A stretch of DNA of 64,000 nucleotides from Cellvibrio mixtus subsp. mixtus J3-8 (GCF_000766945.1 NZ_KN266211.1:65352-129351); one strand, 5' to 3'; positions 1 to 10,108 are shown, counted from the first letter of the stretch. Program-made: numbers and translations. The notes: generated by a model from the sequence alone, not told the origin.

Positions 1-1473
1 CGCCCTGATTATTTATTGCTGGCAGATCTCGCCAAAAAATTACGTGCTGGCCGCGTGCTTGCATTGACTGCTACGGCAACACCCGCTGTAGCAGCAGATA
101 TTTGCCGACAGTTTTCCATTCAGCCGCAGCATCACATACAAACCAGTTTTGCACGCCCCAATTTGCAATTACGTGTAACTCCTTGTGATGTTGATACCCG
201 TATGGGATTATTGTTGTCGCGCTTGCAAAAACATCCGGCAGGTGCTGCAACTATTATTTATGTCACGTTGCAAAAAACAGCCGAGGATGTTGCGCAAGCG
301 ATTAATGCGTTTGGCTTGCGTGCAGTTTATTATCATGCCGGGTTAAAAGATGATGAGCGTGAGCAAGTACAAAATTGTTTTATGAGCGGTGACGTGCCTA
401 TTGTTGTTGCGACTATTGCTTTTGGTATGGGTATCGATAAAAACAATATTCGTGCGGTTTACCATTTTAATTTACCCAAATCCATTGAGAATTATGTGCA
501 GGAAATCGGGCGTGCTGGTCGCGATGGAAATCCATCGTTATGTGAGATGTTTGCAGTAGGTGATGATATTCGCGTATTGGAAAATTTTACTTATGGAGAT
601 ACTCCCTCCCGTGAAGCCCTTTTTGCACTGATTGAGAACTTGCTGGCATTTGATGATGTATTTGATATTTCTACCTATGATTTGTCGAATCAATTTGATT
701 TGCGTCCGCTGGTATTAAATACGGCACTTACTTACCTTGAGTTAAAAAACGTTATTAGCGCACAAAGTCCTTTTTATACAGAATATAAAATCCAATTCTT
801 GCAATCACCGGATTTCATCCTGGGTCAATTTGATAATGAGCGCGCCGATTTTTTGCGCAATGTTTTCGCTGTGGGGCGCATGGGTAAAAAGTGGTTGGCG
901 CTGGATATGATGACGATCGAGCAACAATTGCAACAACCTAAAGCGCGCATTATCAAAGCGATTGATTATCTGGTGGAAAAAAGCTGGATTGAGTTGTCGG
1001 TAGCAAAATTGCGGCAAGGTTATAAGAATAATAAATTGATCACTTCAACCGAACAATTAACCGGGCTTTGCGATTACCTTGAACAATTATTTTCTGCGCG
1101 CGAAGCGCGGGATATACAGCGAATTCGTAGCTTGTTGGAGTTTGCCAATAATCCCCAATGTTTAAGTCAGCAGCTATTACATTATTTTGGTGAATCAACG
1201 AACGCGACCTGCGGGATTTGTAATCACTGTCGCCAATCCACCAGTCCCCGGGTTTCCGTACCTGCACCGAAATCGCTGGACGATCAACAAATACAATTCA
1301 TTGCAAGTTTGAAGCAGGAAGCACATAAAGCCTTGATGCAGCCGCGTCAGCTTGCGCGGTTTTTGTGTGGCCTTCCCAGCCCGGCGACCAGCCGGTCTGC
1401 ATTAAAAAACCATCCCGCATTTGGGGCGTTGGCCGATGCTTCATTTTCACAAGTGCTCGCGGCTGTGCAATAA
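1..1473 (+). CDS. RecQ-family ATP-dependent DNA helicase, 3' part
   Basis: The frame is open from the first base, so the start lies upstream of the window; at least 490 residues are present. What remains begins just before helicase motif III (LALTATATPA) and includes the C-terminal RecA lobe: the IIYV strand, the YYHAGL segment, ATIAFGMGIDK (motif V) and QEIGRAGRDG (motif VI, arginine finger). A four-cysteine cluster, ending CGICNHC near 1210-1230, is the RecQ zinc site, and a short winged-helix-like tail follows. The Walker A and DEAH motifs are outside the window. RecQ enzymes unwind 3'-5' in recombination and repair. Whether this is the main recQ or a paralogue cannot be told. Confidence 0.93.
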   Translation, partial: RPDYLLLADLAKKLRAGRVLALTATATPAVAADICRQFSIQPQHHIQTSFARPNLQLRVTPCDVDTRMGLLLSRLQKHPAGAATIIYVTLQKTAEDVAQAINAFGLRAVYYHAGLKDDEREQVQNCFMSGDVPIVVATIAFGMGIDKNNIRAVYHFNLPKSIENYVQEIGRAGRDGNPSLCEMFAVGDDIRVLENFTYGDTPSREALFALIENLLAFDDVFDISTYDLSNQFDLRPLVLNTALTYLELKNVISAQSPFYTEYKIQFLQSPDFILGQFDNERADFLRNVFAVGRMGKKWLALDMMTIEQQLQQPKARIIKAIDYLVEKSWIELSVAKLRQGYKNNKLITSTEQLTGLCDYLEQLFSAREARDIQRIRSLLEFANNPQCLSQQLLHYFGESTNATCGICNHCRQSTSPRVSVPAPKSLDDQQIQFIASLKQEAHKALMQPRQLARFLCGLPSPATSRSALKNHPAFGALADASFSQVLAAVQ

Positions 1474-1714
1474 AATATAGCCCGCATCGAGGTAGAAAAT
1501 ATGTTCTATCCTCTAGCGAGTGCTTTCGGGTTATAAGAAGTGTAAATAACTGTTTCCCGTGTCGCGCCCTTGGGCCACATGGAATAGAGTTTTGCGCTTG
1601 ATTAATAAATCAGATTTTCTCCATGTTCCCTCCGGATGGAGATACCTCAACGACCCAGGCATTAGCCGTCAATAATTACAGGATGCCACGCATCCACCAC
1701 TGCTGGAGATACCT

Positions 1715-2767
1715 ATGAAGACTCTCAAAGGCCCTGCCATTTTCCTGGCCCAATTCCTGGGCGATACCGCACCGTTTAATAATCTGGAGAATATCTCCGC
1801 CTGGGTGGCAAGCCTGGGGTTCAAAGGAGTGCAAATTCCTACGTGGGACAAGCGTGTGTTTGATTTGGAAAAGGCGGCCAATAGCCTGGATTACTGCAAC
1901 GAGTTTCAAGCGACGCTCGCCAGGCACGGGTTGGTTGCCACCGAGTTATCCACCCATTTGCAAGGCCAGTTGGTGGCAGTACACCCGGCATATGATGAGA
2001 TGTTCGATGGCTTTGCCCCTGAGTCTGTGCGCGGCAATCCCAAGGCGCGCCAGGAATGGGCAGTGGAGCAACTGCTGCTTGCTGCCAAAGCCAGTAAAAA
2101 CCTCGGCCTCAAGGCGCATGCGACTTTCTCCGGTGCCCTGTTGTGGCCGTTCCTTTATCCATGGCCGCAACGTCCTGCCGGTTTAGTGGAAAATGGTTTT
2201 GCTGAATTGGCTAAACGCTGGAAACCAATTCTGGATGCGTTTGATGCTGCTGGCGTTGATGTGTGTTATGAAATTCACCCTGGTGAAGACTTGCACGATG
2301 GTGCAACGTTCGAGCGCTTTTTGAAGGCAGTAGATAATCACCCGCGCGCAAATATTTTGTTCGACCCTTCGCATTTTGTATTGCAACAACTCGATTACCT
2401 CGCATTTATCGATCGCTACCATCCACGAATCAAAATGTTTCATGTGAAGGATGCTGAATTTAATTCCAGTGCGCAGCAAGGCGTGTACGGTGGATATGAG
2501 AGCTGGGTGGATCGCGCGGGCCGTTTTCGTTCCCTCGGTGATGGACAAGTAGACTTCAAACAAATCTTTTCCAAATTTGCCGCTTACGATTATGAAGGTT
2601 GGGCGGTACTGGAGTGGGAATGTTGCTTGAAACATCCTGAAGTCGGCGCAGAGGAAGGTGCGAAATTTATTGCACAACATATTATTAAAGTGACTGAACG
2701 CGCGTTTGATGATTTTGCAAAAAGCGGAATCGATGAAGCGAAAAACCGCAAAATCCTCGGCCTTTAA
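1715..2767 (+). CDS. Sugar isomerase/epimerase, TIM barrel (xylose isomerase-like)
   Basis: A 350-residue protein of the AP-endonuclease-2/xylose-isomerase-like TIM-barrel family. Probable divalent-metal ligands lie in CYEIHPGED, LFDPSH, MFHVKD and AVLEWE, the usual Glu/Asp/His/Glu set. The ATG at 1715 follows a GGAG ribosome site 8-10 bp upstream. It is first in a likely operon with a Gfo/Idh/MocA dehydrogenase 30 bp downstream and two MFS transporters. This pairing is common in loci that oxidise a sugar and rearrange or cleave the keto-sugar, so the substrate is probably a keto-sugar or sugar derivative. The exact reaction is not visible. Confidence 0.85.
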   Translation: MKTLKGPAIFLAQFLGDTAPFNNLENISAWVASLGFKGVQIPTWDKRVFDLEKAANSLDYCNEFQATLARHGLVATELSTHLQGQLVAVHPAYDEMFDGFAPESVRGNPKARQEWAVEQLLLAAKASKNLGLKAHATFSGALLWPFLYPWPQRPAGLVENGFAELAKRWKPILDAFDAAGVDVCYEIHPGEDLHDGATFERFLKAVDNHPRANILFDPSHFVLQQLDYLAFIDRYHPRIKMFHVKDAEFNSSAQQGVYGGYESWVDRAGRFRSLGDGQVDFKQIFSKFAAYDYEGWAVLEWECCLKHPEVGAEEGAKFIAQHIIKVTERAFDDFAKSGIDEAKNRKILGL

Positions 2768-2797
2768 TCCAAGTGCTTTAAATCAGGAAAAAATATT

Positions 2798-3940
2798 ATG
2801 ACAACCCCAAGAATTCGTTATGCCATGGTCGGTGGTGGCCGTGGTGCGTTTATCGGTGCGGTACATCGTATTGCGGCGCGTTTGGATGATCGTTTTGAAT
2901 TGGTTGCCGGTGCGCTTTCATCCAACCCGGAAAATGCAAAATTATCGGCTGCCGATTTACACATTGCCGCAGACCGCGCTTACACCTCATTCGAAGAAAT
3001 GTTGCGTGTGGAAAAAACACGGGCCGATGGTATTCAAGCGGTAGTCATCGTTACCCCTAACCATATGCACTTTCCCGTTGCCAAAGCCTGTTTGGAAGCG
3101 GGCGTGGATGTGATTTGCGATAAGCCGGTAACCCGCACCCTGGAAGAGGCAGTGGAACTGGAAAAAATTGTCAAAAAGAGCGGCTGTTTTTTTGCACTTA
3201 CCCATAACTACAGCGCTTATCCATTGGTGCGCTACGCACGCGAGCTGGTCACACAAGGCAAGCTGGGAAAATTGCGCGTAGTACAAGTCGAGTACCCGCA
3301 AGAGTGGTTAACAGAAGCGGCGGCTGATGATAACAAGCAAGCATCCTGGCGAACTGATCCGGCGCGTTCGGGTGCGGCGGGTTGCCTTGGTGATATCGGT
3401 ACCCATGCATTCCAGCTTGCGCAATTTATTACACAACAAAAAGTTAATTCAGTGAGTGCGGACCTGACCAGTTTTGTTGATGGCCGGTTGGTTGATGACA
3501 ACGTGCACGCACTATTGCGTTTTGATGGCGGTGCTAAAGGTATGTTATGGAGCAGCCAGGTTGCGCCGGGTTGTGAAAATGGTTTGCGGATTCGCGTATT
3601 CGGCGATAAAGCCGGTATCGAATGGGCGCAGGAAAACCCGAACGAATTGTGGTTTGCAGAATTAAATAAACCGCGTCAACGTATCACTCGTCGCGGTGAT
3701 ATTGGTAGCGATATCGCTGCGCGCGGAATGCGGACACCCGGTGGCCATCCGGAGGGTTATCTTGAAGGTTTCGCCAACTTGTATAAAGACATCGCGGATA
3801 TCCTGATTGCGCGTCAACAAGGCGAAGCACATTTCCTGCAAGACTGGGTTCCTAATATAGATACGGGTTTGGAGGGGATGCGCTTTATCCAGGCAGTGCT
3901 GGAATCATCGAAAAAAGAAGGTGTGTGGACTAAGCTCTGA
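2798..3940 (+). CDS. Gfo/Idh/MocA-family NAD(P)-dependent oxidoreductase
   Basis: A 380-residue cytoplasmic dehydrogenase. The N-terminal Rossmann fold has the glycine-rich VGGGRGAFIG loop at residues 10-20, and the family's nicotinamide-side motif appears as CDKPVTRT (usual form EKP). The C-terminal alpha/beta domain contains GDIGTHAF, which carries the conserved catalytic histidine region. A ribosome site (AGGAAA) precedes the ATG. It lies 30 bp after the TIM-barrel isomerase and 40 bp before an MFS transporter, so all are probably co-transcribed. Family members oxidise sugar or cyclitol hydroxyls with NAD(P). I infer a sugar substrate from the neighbours. Confidence 0.88.
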   Translation: MTTPRIRYAMVGGGRGAFIGAVHRIAARLDDRFELVAGALSSNPENAKLSAADLHIAADRAYTSFEEMLRVEKTRADGIQAVVIVTPNHMHFPVAKACLEAGVDVICDKPVTRTLEEAVELEKIVKKSGCFFALTHNYSAYPLVRYARELVTQGKLGKLRVVQVEYPQEWLTEAAADDNKQASWRTDPARSGAAGCLGDIGTHAFQLAQFITQQKVNSVSADLTSFVDGRLVDDNVHALLRFDGGAKGMLWSSQVAPGCENGLRIRVFGDKAGIEWAQENPNELWFAELNKPRQRITRRGDIGSDIAARGMRTPGGHPEGYLEGFANLYKDIADILIARQQGEAHFLQDWVPNIDTGLEGMRFIQAVLESSKKEGVWTKL

Positions 3941-3980
3941 ACGGTCATACCACACAACCTTATAACAACAGGAAAATAAT

Positions 3981-5198
3981 ATGAACCTCTCCATAAGGCT
4001 CAAGCTTTCCACCATGATGTTCCTCGAGTTTTTTATCTGGGGCGCATGGTTTGTCACCATGGGAACATTTTTAGCGCAAGCATTTAGCGCAACCGGTGCG
4101 CAAACCGGCATGGCTTATAACACCCAGGCTATCGGCGCTATCGTGGCGCCGTTTATTATTGGCCTGATTGCTGACCGTTATTTTGCCGCGCAAAAAATTC
4201 TCGGGATGCTGCATTTAATTGGCGGTGTACTTTTGTGGTTTGCTGCAACTTCGGCAAGTTTTGATGCGTTTTATCCTTACATTCTGATTTACATGCTGTT
4301 GTATATGCCGACCTTGGCATTGGTAAATTCGGTTGCTTTCCGTCACTTGCCTGATCCTGCAGGGCAGTTTGCGCAAATTCGTGTGCTGGGTACCATCGGT
4401 TGGATCGTTGCAGGTTTAGTGATTGGTAATTTGGGGTGGGAGTCAAAAAATGTTTTGCATTACACCTTCCAAATGGCCGCGGTTGCATCAATCGCGTTGG
4501 GGCTTTTGAGCTTCTTCTTACCTGATACACCGCCGGCAGTTGATAAAAACAGCAACGTCAGTGTGCGCGATATTCTCGGGCTGGATGCATTGGCGCTATT
4601 AAAAGACTCGCGTTACCTGGTGTTTTTTATCGCATCAATTTTAATTTGTATTCCACTCGCGTTTTACTATCAAAATGCCAACTTGTTTTTAAATGATGTA
4701 GGTGTGGAAAACGCTGCATCGAAAATGGCGTACGGGCAAGTTTCTGAAACCCTGTTTATGTTGTTGTTACCCATTTTTATTATCCGCTTCGGAATCAAGA
4801 TTTCGTTGCTGGTCGGTATGGCTGCGTGGGTATTACGCTATGTTTTATTCGCGTATGGCGATGCAGGTGATAAAGCCTGGATGTTAATTTTAGGTATTGT
4901 GCTACACGGTATTTGTTACGATTTTTTCTTTGTAACGGGTCAGATTTATACCAACTACAAAGCAGGCGAAAAAATCAAAAGTGCTGCGCAGGGGCTTATT
5001 ACTCTGGCGACCTACGGTATCGGTATGATGATTGGGTTTACCCTCGCCGGAATGATTAGCGATAAGTACACGGCTGATGGCGTTCATGCCTGGTTTAACA
5101 TCTGGATAATCCCGGCTGCAATTGCTGCCGCCGTACTGGTGCTATTCCTGGTGAGTTTTAAAGATGAAAAAGTGAGTGCAGAAAATATCAGGCATTAA
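3981..5198 (+). CDS. MFS transporter, nucleoside:H+ symporter-like
   Basis: A 405-residue integral membrane protein with about 12 hydrophobic segments. The N-terminus (LSTMMFLEFFIWGAWFVTMG) is typical of the NupG/XapB-like nucleoside:H+ symporter branch of the major facilitator superfamily. Many family members in sugar loci transport glycosides or sugar derivatives rather than nucleosides, and the isomerase and dehydrogenase just upstream favour that here. A ribosome site (AGGAAA) lies 8 bp before the ATG. A strong inverted repeat follows the gene. Confidence 0.85.
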   Translation: MNLSIRLKLSTMMFLEFFIWGAWFVTMGTFLAQAFSATGAQTGMAYNTQAIGAIVAPFIIGLIADRYFAAQKILGMLHLIGGVLLWFAATSASFDAFYPYILIYMLLYMPTLALVNSVAFRHLPDPAGQFAQIRVLGTIGWIVAGLVIGNLGWESKNVLHYTFQMAAVASIALGLLSFFLPDTPPAVDKNSNVSVRDILGLDALALLKDSRYLVFFIASILICIPLAFYYQNANLFLNDVGVENAASKMAYGQVSETLFMLLLPIFIIRFGIKISLLVGMAAWVLRYVLFAYGDAGDKAWMLILGIVLHGICYDFFFVTGQIYTNYKAGEKIKSAAQGLITLATYGIGMMIGFTLAGMISDKYTADGVHAWFNIWIIPAAIAAAVLVLFLVSFKDEKVSAENIRH

Positions 5199-5207
5199 GT
5201 AGTTTTA

Positions 5208-5255
5208 ATTCCGGCTTTTGCCAACCCCTGCTTTTCGCCGGGCTAAAGCCGGAAT
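5208..5255 (+). terminator. Inverted repeat after the first MFS gene
   Basis: Arms ATTCCGGCTTT (5208-5218) and AAAGCCGGAAT (5245-5255) are perfectly complementary over 11 bp with a 26-base loop. Only a short AGTTTTA follows. It could be a weak terminator or an mRNA-stabilising hairpin that separates expression of the two transporter genes. Confidence 0.5.
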
Positions 5256-5313
5256 AGTTTTAGCCGCACAGTTTTAAACTATAGTGTTAAAAAATAACAA
5301 AAGGTAAATAATA

Positions 5314-6540
5314 ATGACGACCACGAGTGCATCCACCGCTATATCTACAATTAATCCCCAGCGTTTATTTATCGCGTGTTGCGTAGCATTAATTGTTACC
5401 GCAATGACCTTTGCGATTCGCGCGGGAATTCTTACCCAGTTAAGTACTGATTTTAATTTTACCAACGCCCAGTTGGGCTGGATTAATGGTATGGCTTTCC
5501 TGGGCTTCCCTGTGGCCATGATGTTCGGTGGATTAATCTACAATCATGTCGGTGCGCGCACGCTGATGTATCTGGCGTTCGCTTGCCATCTGCTCGGTTT
5601 GGTTCTCACAATATCAGCGAGCGGTTTTTGGTCGTTGTTGTTGTCGAGCTTTTTTATTGGTTTTGCCAACGGCTCTGTGGAGGCCGCGTGTAATCCGTTA
5701 ATTGCCGATATTTACCACACACGCAAAACAGCGATGCTCAATAAATTCCATGTATGGTTTCCCGGTGGAATTGTTATTGGTGCATTGGTTTCCAGTTTGA
5801 TGACCAAACTAGGCCTGGATTGGCAATGGCAAATTGCGATTATGATCATCCCGACCATCATTTATGGCGTAATGATTTTTGGTCAACCGTTCCCAAGTAT
5901 GGCGAACTCGGAGACGTCGACTACAACCAATATTCGCGCCTTGTTCTCGCCGTTATTTATTTTCATGTTTTTCTGCATGACTGTAACTGCCGCATCTGAA
6001 TTTGGTACGCAGCAGTGGGTTGATCGTATTTTTGGCGCGTCTGGTGCGCATCCGATGTTGGTGTTGGCGTTAGTGACAGGTTTGATGGCATTGGGGCGTT
6101 TCTTTGCGGGGCCAATTGTGGAAGCGTTGAATCCGGTTGGTGTGCTGTTGATGTCAGCAGTGGTGACTACCATCGGGATTTTCCTGTTGAGCATTGCTTC
6201 CGGTGGTTTGATTTATTTCGCCGCTATGGTTTTTGCACTGGGAGTGACGTATTTCTGGCCTACGATGATTGGATTTATTAGCGAATATCAGCCTAAAACC
6301 GGTGCGCTGGGAATGTCATTGCTCGGTGGGGCAGGCATGTTTTCCATGAGTATGTGGAATCCGGTAATTGGTGGTTGGCTCGATGATGCTAAAGCTGAAG
6401 CGGTGGCAAACGGCGTTCCGGCAGAAGCGGTAGAGCTCGCGGCAGGTCAGGCAACGTTACAAAATCTGGCTCTCTTTCCGTTATTCCTGATTTTCGCGTT
6501 TGGATTATTGTTCATTTTGCGCAAGCGCTTCGCGCACTAG
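5314..6540 (+). CDS. MFS transporter (sugar-type)
   Basis: A 408-residue MFS protein with about 12 transmembrane segments. The first segment starts near residue 15 and the C-terminus is short and basic (ILRKRFAH). The N-terminal half resembles the FucP/sugar-porter-like MFS group, but I see no decisive substrate motif. The ATG is preceded by AAAGGTAAATAATA. It follows the nucleoside-symporter-like gene by 115 bp, with a hairpin between them, so it may be partly independently expressed. Uptake or exchange of the sugar handled by the upstream enzymes is the natural inference. Confidence 0.8.
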   Translation: MTTTSASTAISTINPQRLFIACCVALIVTAMTFAIRAGILTQLSTDFNFTNAQLGWINGMAFLGFPVAMMFGGLIYNHVGARTLMYLAFACHLLGLVLTISASGFWSLLLSSFFIGFANGSVEAACNPLIADIYHTRKTAMLNKFHVWFPGGIVIGALVSSLMTKLGLDWQWQIAIMIIPTIIYGVMIFGQPFPSMANSETSTTTNIRALFSPLFIFMFFCMTVTAASEFGTQQWVDRIFGASGAHPMLVLALVTGLMALGRFFAGPIVEALNPVGVLLMSAVVTTIGIFLLSIASGGLIYFAAMVFALGVTYFWPTMIGFISEYQPKTGALGMSLLGGAGMFSMSMWNPVIGGWLDDAKAEAVANGVPAEAVELAAGQATLQNLALFPLFLIFAFGLLFILRKRFAH

Positions 6541-6560
6541 CAATTAGCACCCGGCTTTGA

Positions 6561-6588
6561 AAAAGCGCCATTGCGGGCGCTTTTTTAA
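6561..6588 (+). terminator. Rho-independent terminator of the sugar locus
   Basis: AAAAGCGCC (6561-6569) and GGCGCTTTT (6576-6584) form a stem with a six-base loop, continuing into a run of T. It lies 20 bp after the MFS stop codon and is oriented for plus-strand transcripts. Confidence 0.85.
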
Positions 6589-6938
6589 TTTTGCTATGCA
6601 CAATTTCAAGCGACAAGATGTAATTCTCTGTAATAAGTTGATGCGTTGCGTGACAAATATAGGAATTGGGTCACATTTGTGTCGCTGTAGATTGGGTTTT
6701 TTGAAAGTGCAGGTGTATAAAGGCTCTGCATGACCATGATATGAGTGAGTGGTTTAGTGAGCTCAAAAGGATTTGAGTTTCCACCTAACGAATATTTCTC
6801 CTTGCGTTCCCTCCCCCCTTGTTTTCTCCTTTCTGTAAGTCAAATATCCATCCCGTAGATAACTGCAATATGAGATAACTGCAATATGCGCAGAAATTCC
6901 ACTTTGGGTTAGCCATGCAAAAAATAGCGCTTTTCATT
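6589..6938. other. Non-coding gap between convergent units
   Basis: About 350 bp between the terminator of the sugar locus and that of the dxs operon. I see no convincing open reading frame. The only structure I noted is a perfect tandem duplication of a 16-bp unit, listed separately. Confidence 0.6.
6857..6888. repeat. Two tandem copies of a 16-bp unit
   Basis: The unit AGATAACTGCAATATG occurs at 6857-6872 and again, without a gap or mismatch, at 6873-6888. It lies in non-coding DNA. It may be a replication-slippage product or a pair of protein sites. Confidence 0.9.
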
Positions 6939-6965
6939 AAATAGCGCCTTTCAATGGCGCTATTT
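6939..6965 (-). terminator. Terminator downstream of dxs
   Basis: AAATAGCGCC (6939-6948) and GGCGCTATTT (6956-6965) form a perfect 10-bp stem with a seven-base loop, 20 bp beyond the dxs stop. The AT-rich stem ends give short T runs on either strand, so it may act in both directions. Confidence 0.75.
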
Positions 6966-6984
6966 TTATAAGAGCTGAAGGTGA

Positions 6985-8895
6985 TTAGCTTGCGGCGAGC
7001 GGCTTTAAGGATTGTAGGTGAGCGAGGCGCTCGCGGATTTGTGACTCTATAGAGGCAGGGTCGAGCCCTTGTTTAGCGAGTTGCTGTTTTTGGCTGTCAT
7101 GATCGACAAACTCATCGGCAAATCCCAGTTGCAATACCGGAAGGTTAAGGCCAAGGCTGTGCAGGTATTCTGTCACTGCGCTACCGGCGCCGCCGGCAAT
7201 GGCATTTTCTTCCAATGTGACTAGTAAGTCATGGTGGGCGGCCATTTTTTTAATCAGTTCGGTATCCAGCGGTTTTACAAAACGCATATCGCACACGCTG
7301 GCATTTAGATTGTCTGCTGCTATTTGAGCGTTAGCCAAGAGCGTACCGAAACACAGCAAGGCAATGCTTTTTCCTTCGCGCCTTAACTCGCCTTTGCCTA
7401 TCGGCAATGCTTTCATCGATTGATCTATGGTTACTCCAGCACCTGTTCCCCTTGGGTAACGTACTGCCGCAGGCCCTGGATATTGGTACGCGGTGTAGAG
7501 CAATTGGCGACATTCGTTTTCATCACTCGGAGCGGCTATCACCATATTGGGAATACAGCGCAAGTAACTGATATCGAAGCTCCCTGCATGCGTGGGACCA
7601 TCTTCGCCGACTAATCCGGCGCGATCTATGGCAAAGGTGACATCCAGGTTTTGTAAGGCAACATCGTGCACTAGTTGGTCATAGGCGCGTTGTAAAAACG
7701 TTGAGTAGATAGCCACTACCGGTTTTTGGCCTTCACAGGCCATTCCTGCTGCCAGGGTAACGGCATGTTGTTCAGCAATGGCGACATCATAAAATCGATC
7801 GGGATATTGGGTTGCAAACTCAACCATTCCCGAGCCTTCGCACATAGCGGGGGTAATGCCTACCAGTTTGCTGTCGGCCTTGGCCATGTCGCATAACCAT
7901 TGTCCAAAAACGTCCTGATATTTTGGTTTTTTGGGTGCGTTTACCGCGCCGATAGCAGCTTTTTTGGGCTCAATTTTGTTCAGGGCATGGTAACCAACCG
8001 GATCAAGTTCGGCGGGTTCAAATCCCTTTCCTTTTTGGGTGATGATGTGCAGTAGCTTGGGGCCTTTGATATCGCGCAAACTGCGCAAACAACGCACCAG
8101 ATCCCCCAGGTCATGGCCATTGATCGGGCCTACATAATTGAATCCCATCTCTTCAAACAAGGTGCCAGGAGACATGAAACCCTTGAAGTGCTCTTCCGTG
8201 CGACGGGCGAATTCCCATGCGGGCGGAATTTTCCCCAGTACTTGTTTACTGCCTTCACGCAGGGAGTTATAAAATTTGCTGGCCCAGATTTTGGACAGGT
8301 AAGTTGATAAGCCTCCCACGTTTGGAGAGATCGACATGTTGTTGTCATTAAGGATCACTAGCATGTCAGTTTCAGTATGGGCGGCATGGTTCAGCGCTTC
8401 AAATGCCATACCGGCAGTCATGGCACCATCGCCGATGATGGCCGCTACTTTCCGGTCGGCTCCGGCCATCCTGGCCCCGATGGCCATACCCTGGGCTGCG
8501 CTAATTGAGGTGCTTGAGTGGCCTACTCCAAACGTATCATAGGCACTTTCTTCCCGTTTCGGGAAGCCGGATAAGCCGTTGCCCTGGCGGATGGTATTCA
8601 TCCGTTCGCGACGCGATGTCAATATTTTGTGAGGGTATGTCTGGTGGCCGACATCCCATACCAGTCTGTCTTCTGGCGTTTGGTAGATGTAGTGCAGTGC
8701 GATGGTTAATTCGACTACACCTAATCCGGCACCAAAATGACCGCCGGTTTGCCCGACGCTAAATAACAAAAAGGCACGCAGCTCTTCTGCCAGGTCTGGC
8801 AGTTGCTTTTCGCTGAGAAGGCGCAGGTCAGCAGGACTATCAATGCTATCCAGCAAGGGGGTCAGCGGGCGGCTGGTGGGGATTTCGTTATGCAT
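6985..8895 (-). CDS. dxs: 1-deoxy-D-xylulose-5-phosphate synthase
   Basis: A 636-residue thiamin-diphosphate enzyme that condenses pyruvate and glyceraldehyde 3-phosphate to DXP, the first step of the MEP isoprenoid pathway and a source of thiamin and pyridoxal precursors. The ThDP/metal motif starts at [13 protein letters not shown] and ends in NDNNMSIS. The catalytic glutamate lies in AIAEQHAVT, and the C-terminal segment has the [15 protein letters not shown] motif. Length is normal for the family (about 620-640). It follows ispA by 80 bp in the usual xseB-ispA-dxs order. Confidence 0.98.
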   Translation of the reverse strand: MHNEIPTSRPLTPLLDSIDSPADLRLLSEKQLPDLAEELRAFLLFSVGQTGGHFGAGLGVVELTIALHYIYQTPEDRLVWDVGHQTYPHKILTSRRERMNTIRQGNGLSGFPKREESAYDTFGVGHSSTSISAAQGMAIGARMAGADRKVAAIIGDGAMTAGMAFEALNHAAHTETDMLVILNDNNMSISPNVGGLSTYLSKIWASKFYNSLREGSKQVLGKIPPAWEFARRTEEHFKGFMSPGTLFEEMGFNYVGPINGHDLGDLVRCLRSLRDIKGPKLLHIITQKGKGFEPAELDPVGYHALNKIEPKKAAIGAVNAPKKPKYQDVFGQWLCDMAKADSKLVGITPAMCEGSGMVEFATQYPDRFYDVAIAEQHAVTLAAGMACEGQKPVVAIYSTFLQRAYDQLVHDVALQNLDVTFAIDRAGLVGEDGPTHAGSFDISYLRCIPNMVIAAPSDENECRQLLYTAYQYPGPAAVRYPRGTGAGVTIDQSMKALPIGKGELRREGKSIALLCFGTLLANAQIAADNLNASVCDMRFVKPLDTELIKKMAAHHDLLVTLEENAIAGGAGSAVTEYLHSLGLNLPVLQLGFADEFVDHDSQKQQLAKQGLDPASIESQIRERLAHLQSLKPLAAS

Positions 8896-8975
8896 TCAGG
8901 TTCATCAATCTGGTTATCGTTGTGGGGTACAGCTTCTGCAAGCCTGCCATTGTAGGCACCTTGGTCGAGGCTTGG

Positions 8976-9866
8976 CTAGTTGATCCTGTGGATTATGTAT
9001 TCGGCCATTTGGCGCAGCCGTGCGGCACTTTCACCAAAATTTTCGAGTGAAACGAGGGCTTGGTTATGCAGTTCCGCTGCTTTGGCTTGCGCTGTTTCCA
9101 ATCCCAGTAGTGATACATAAGTCGGTTTATTGCGGGCGATATCGGCGCCTTGCTGTTTGCCTAGCGTTGCGGTATCGGCGGTCACATCGAGGATATCATC
9201 CTGTACTTGAAAGGCGAGGCCGATAGCCTTGGCATAGTTATCCAATGCCTTTAGCTGCTGGCTATTTGCCCCTGCAGCCAGAGCCCCCATCGCGACACTT
9301 GCGCGGATTAATGCACCGGTTTTATGGCTGTGCATGTTTTCCAGTTGTGAGAGGCTTAATTGCTGGTCTACGGCGGCAAGGTCAATCGCTTGACCGAGCA
9401 CCATGCCTTCCGCGCCGGAGGCAGCGGCTAATTCCTCAACGAGTTGAACCTTGGTTTCTGCTGTTACATTGGTGCGTAGTAACAGCCCAAATGCCAGGGT
9501 TTGCAATCCATCACCGGCGAGAATGGCTGTCGCTTCATTAAATGCAATGTGGCAGGTGGGTTTGCCGCGACGCAAATCATCGTCATCCATCGCGGGTAGA
9601 TCATCGTGGACCAGGCTATATGAATGCAGGCATTCAAGGGCGCAAGCGATAGGATCAATCTGCGCCAGTTCCAAATTAGTATCGATAGCCAACGCAGCGG
9701 CATAGGCCAATGTTGGGCGAACACGCTTGCCACCATTAAAGAGGCTGTAACGCATGGCGGCACGCAGCTGGGTTGGATCATTCTGGTCGGGCAAATAATG
9801 ATCCAGAGCAGTGTCTACGCGTTGGCGACAGGATTGGACAAACTCGCTGAATTCATGTGGCATCAA
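8976..9866 (-). CDS. ispA: Farnesyl diphosphate synthase (geranyltranstransferase)
   Basis: A 296-residue all-helical trans-prenyltransferase that adds two isopentenyl diphosphates to dimethylallyl diphosphate to make farnesyl diphosphate. The first aspartate-rich motif is in [19 protein letters not shown] and the second is QVQDDILD; both bind Mg-diphosphate. Length fits bacterial IspA. Its start overlaps the end of xseB by 4 bp (ATGA), so translation is probably coupled. The product feeds quinone, undecaprenyl phosphate and haem O synthesis. Confidence 0.97.
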   Translation of the reverse strand: MMPHEFSEFVQSCRQRVDTALDHYLPDQNDPTQLRAAMRYSLFNGGKRVRPTLAYAAALAIDTNLELAQIDPIACALECLHSYSLVHDDLPAMDDDDLRRGKPTCHIAFNEATAILAGDGLQTLAFGLLLRTNVTAETKVQLVEELAAASGAEGMVLGQAIDLAAVDQQLSLSQLENMHSHKTGALIRASVAMGALAAGANSQQLKALDNYAKAIGLAFQVQDDILDVTADTATLGKQQGADIARNKPTYVSLLGLETAQAKAAELHNQALVSLENFGESAARLRQMAEYIIHRIN

Positions 9867-10108
9867 GCGTCGCCTTCTTCGGGGTCAAAAGGCTCAAGGC
9901 TGATATTGCCTTGAACTTCAATAAGTTTATTAACTTGTACCTCCGCAGCGGCGAGGCGTGCCTGGCATTCGCGTGTCAAGGCGATACCAGTTTCAAAGGC
10001 CTGGAGGGACTCTTCCAATGTCATATCGCCTTGCTCCATACGATTTACCAAGCCTTCAAGCGTTCCAAGCGACTGTTCAAAATCGATATTTTTCTTCTTA
10101 GGCGGCAT
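9863..10108 (-). CDS. xseB: Exodeoxyribonuclease VII small subunit
   Basis: An 81-residue protein of the XseB family. The core helical hairpin has the typical sequence [19 protein letters not shown] followed by [11 protein letters not shown]. Several copies bind the large subunit XseA to form the single-strand-specific exonuclease VII. It is the first gene of the operon with ispA and dxs, the common gammaproteobacterial arrangement. xseA is not in the window. Confidence 0.96.
   Translation of the reverse strand: MPPKKKNIDFEQSLGTLEGLVNRMEQGDMTLEESLQAFETGIALTRECQARLAAAEVQVNKLIEVQGNISLEPFDPEEGDA

Noticed and set aside
1618-1642. Seven-bp hairpin between the helicase and isomerase genes
   Set aside because: Short stem (TCTCCAT/ATGGAGA) without a T tail; it could occur by chance in 240 bp of spacer.
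2183-2680. 165-codon minus-strand frame inside the sugar isomerase gene
   Set aside because: It is antisense to a well-supported gene with conserved metal-site motifs and has no family features.
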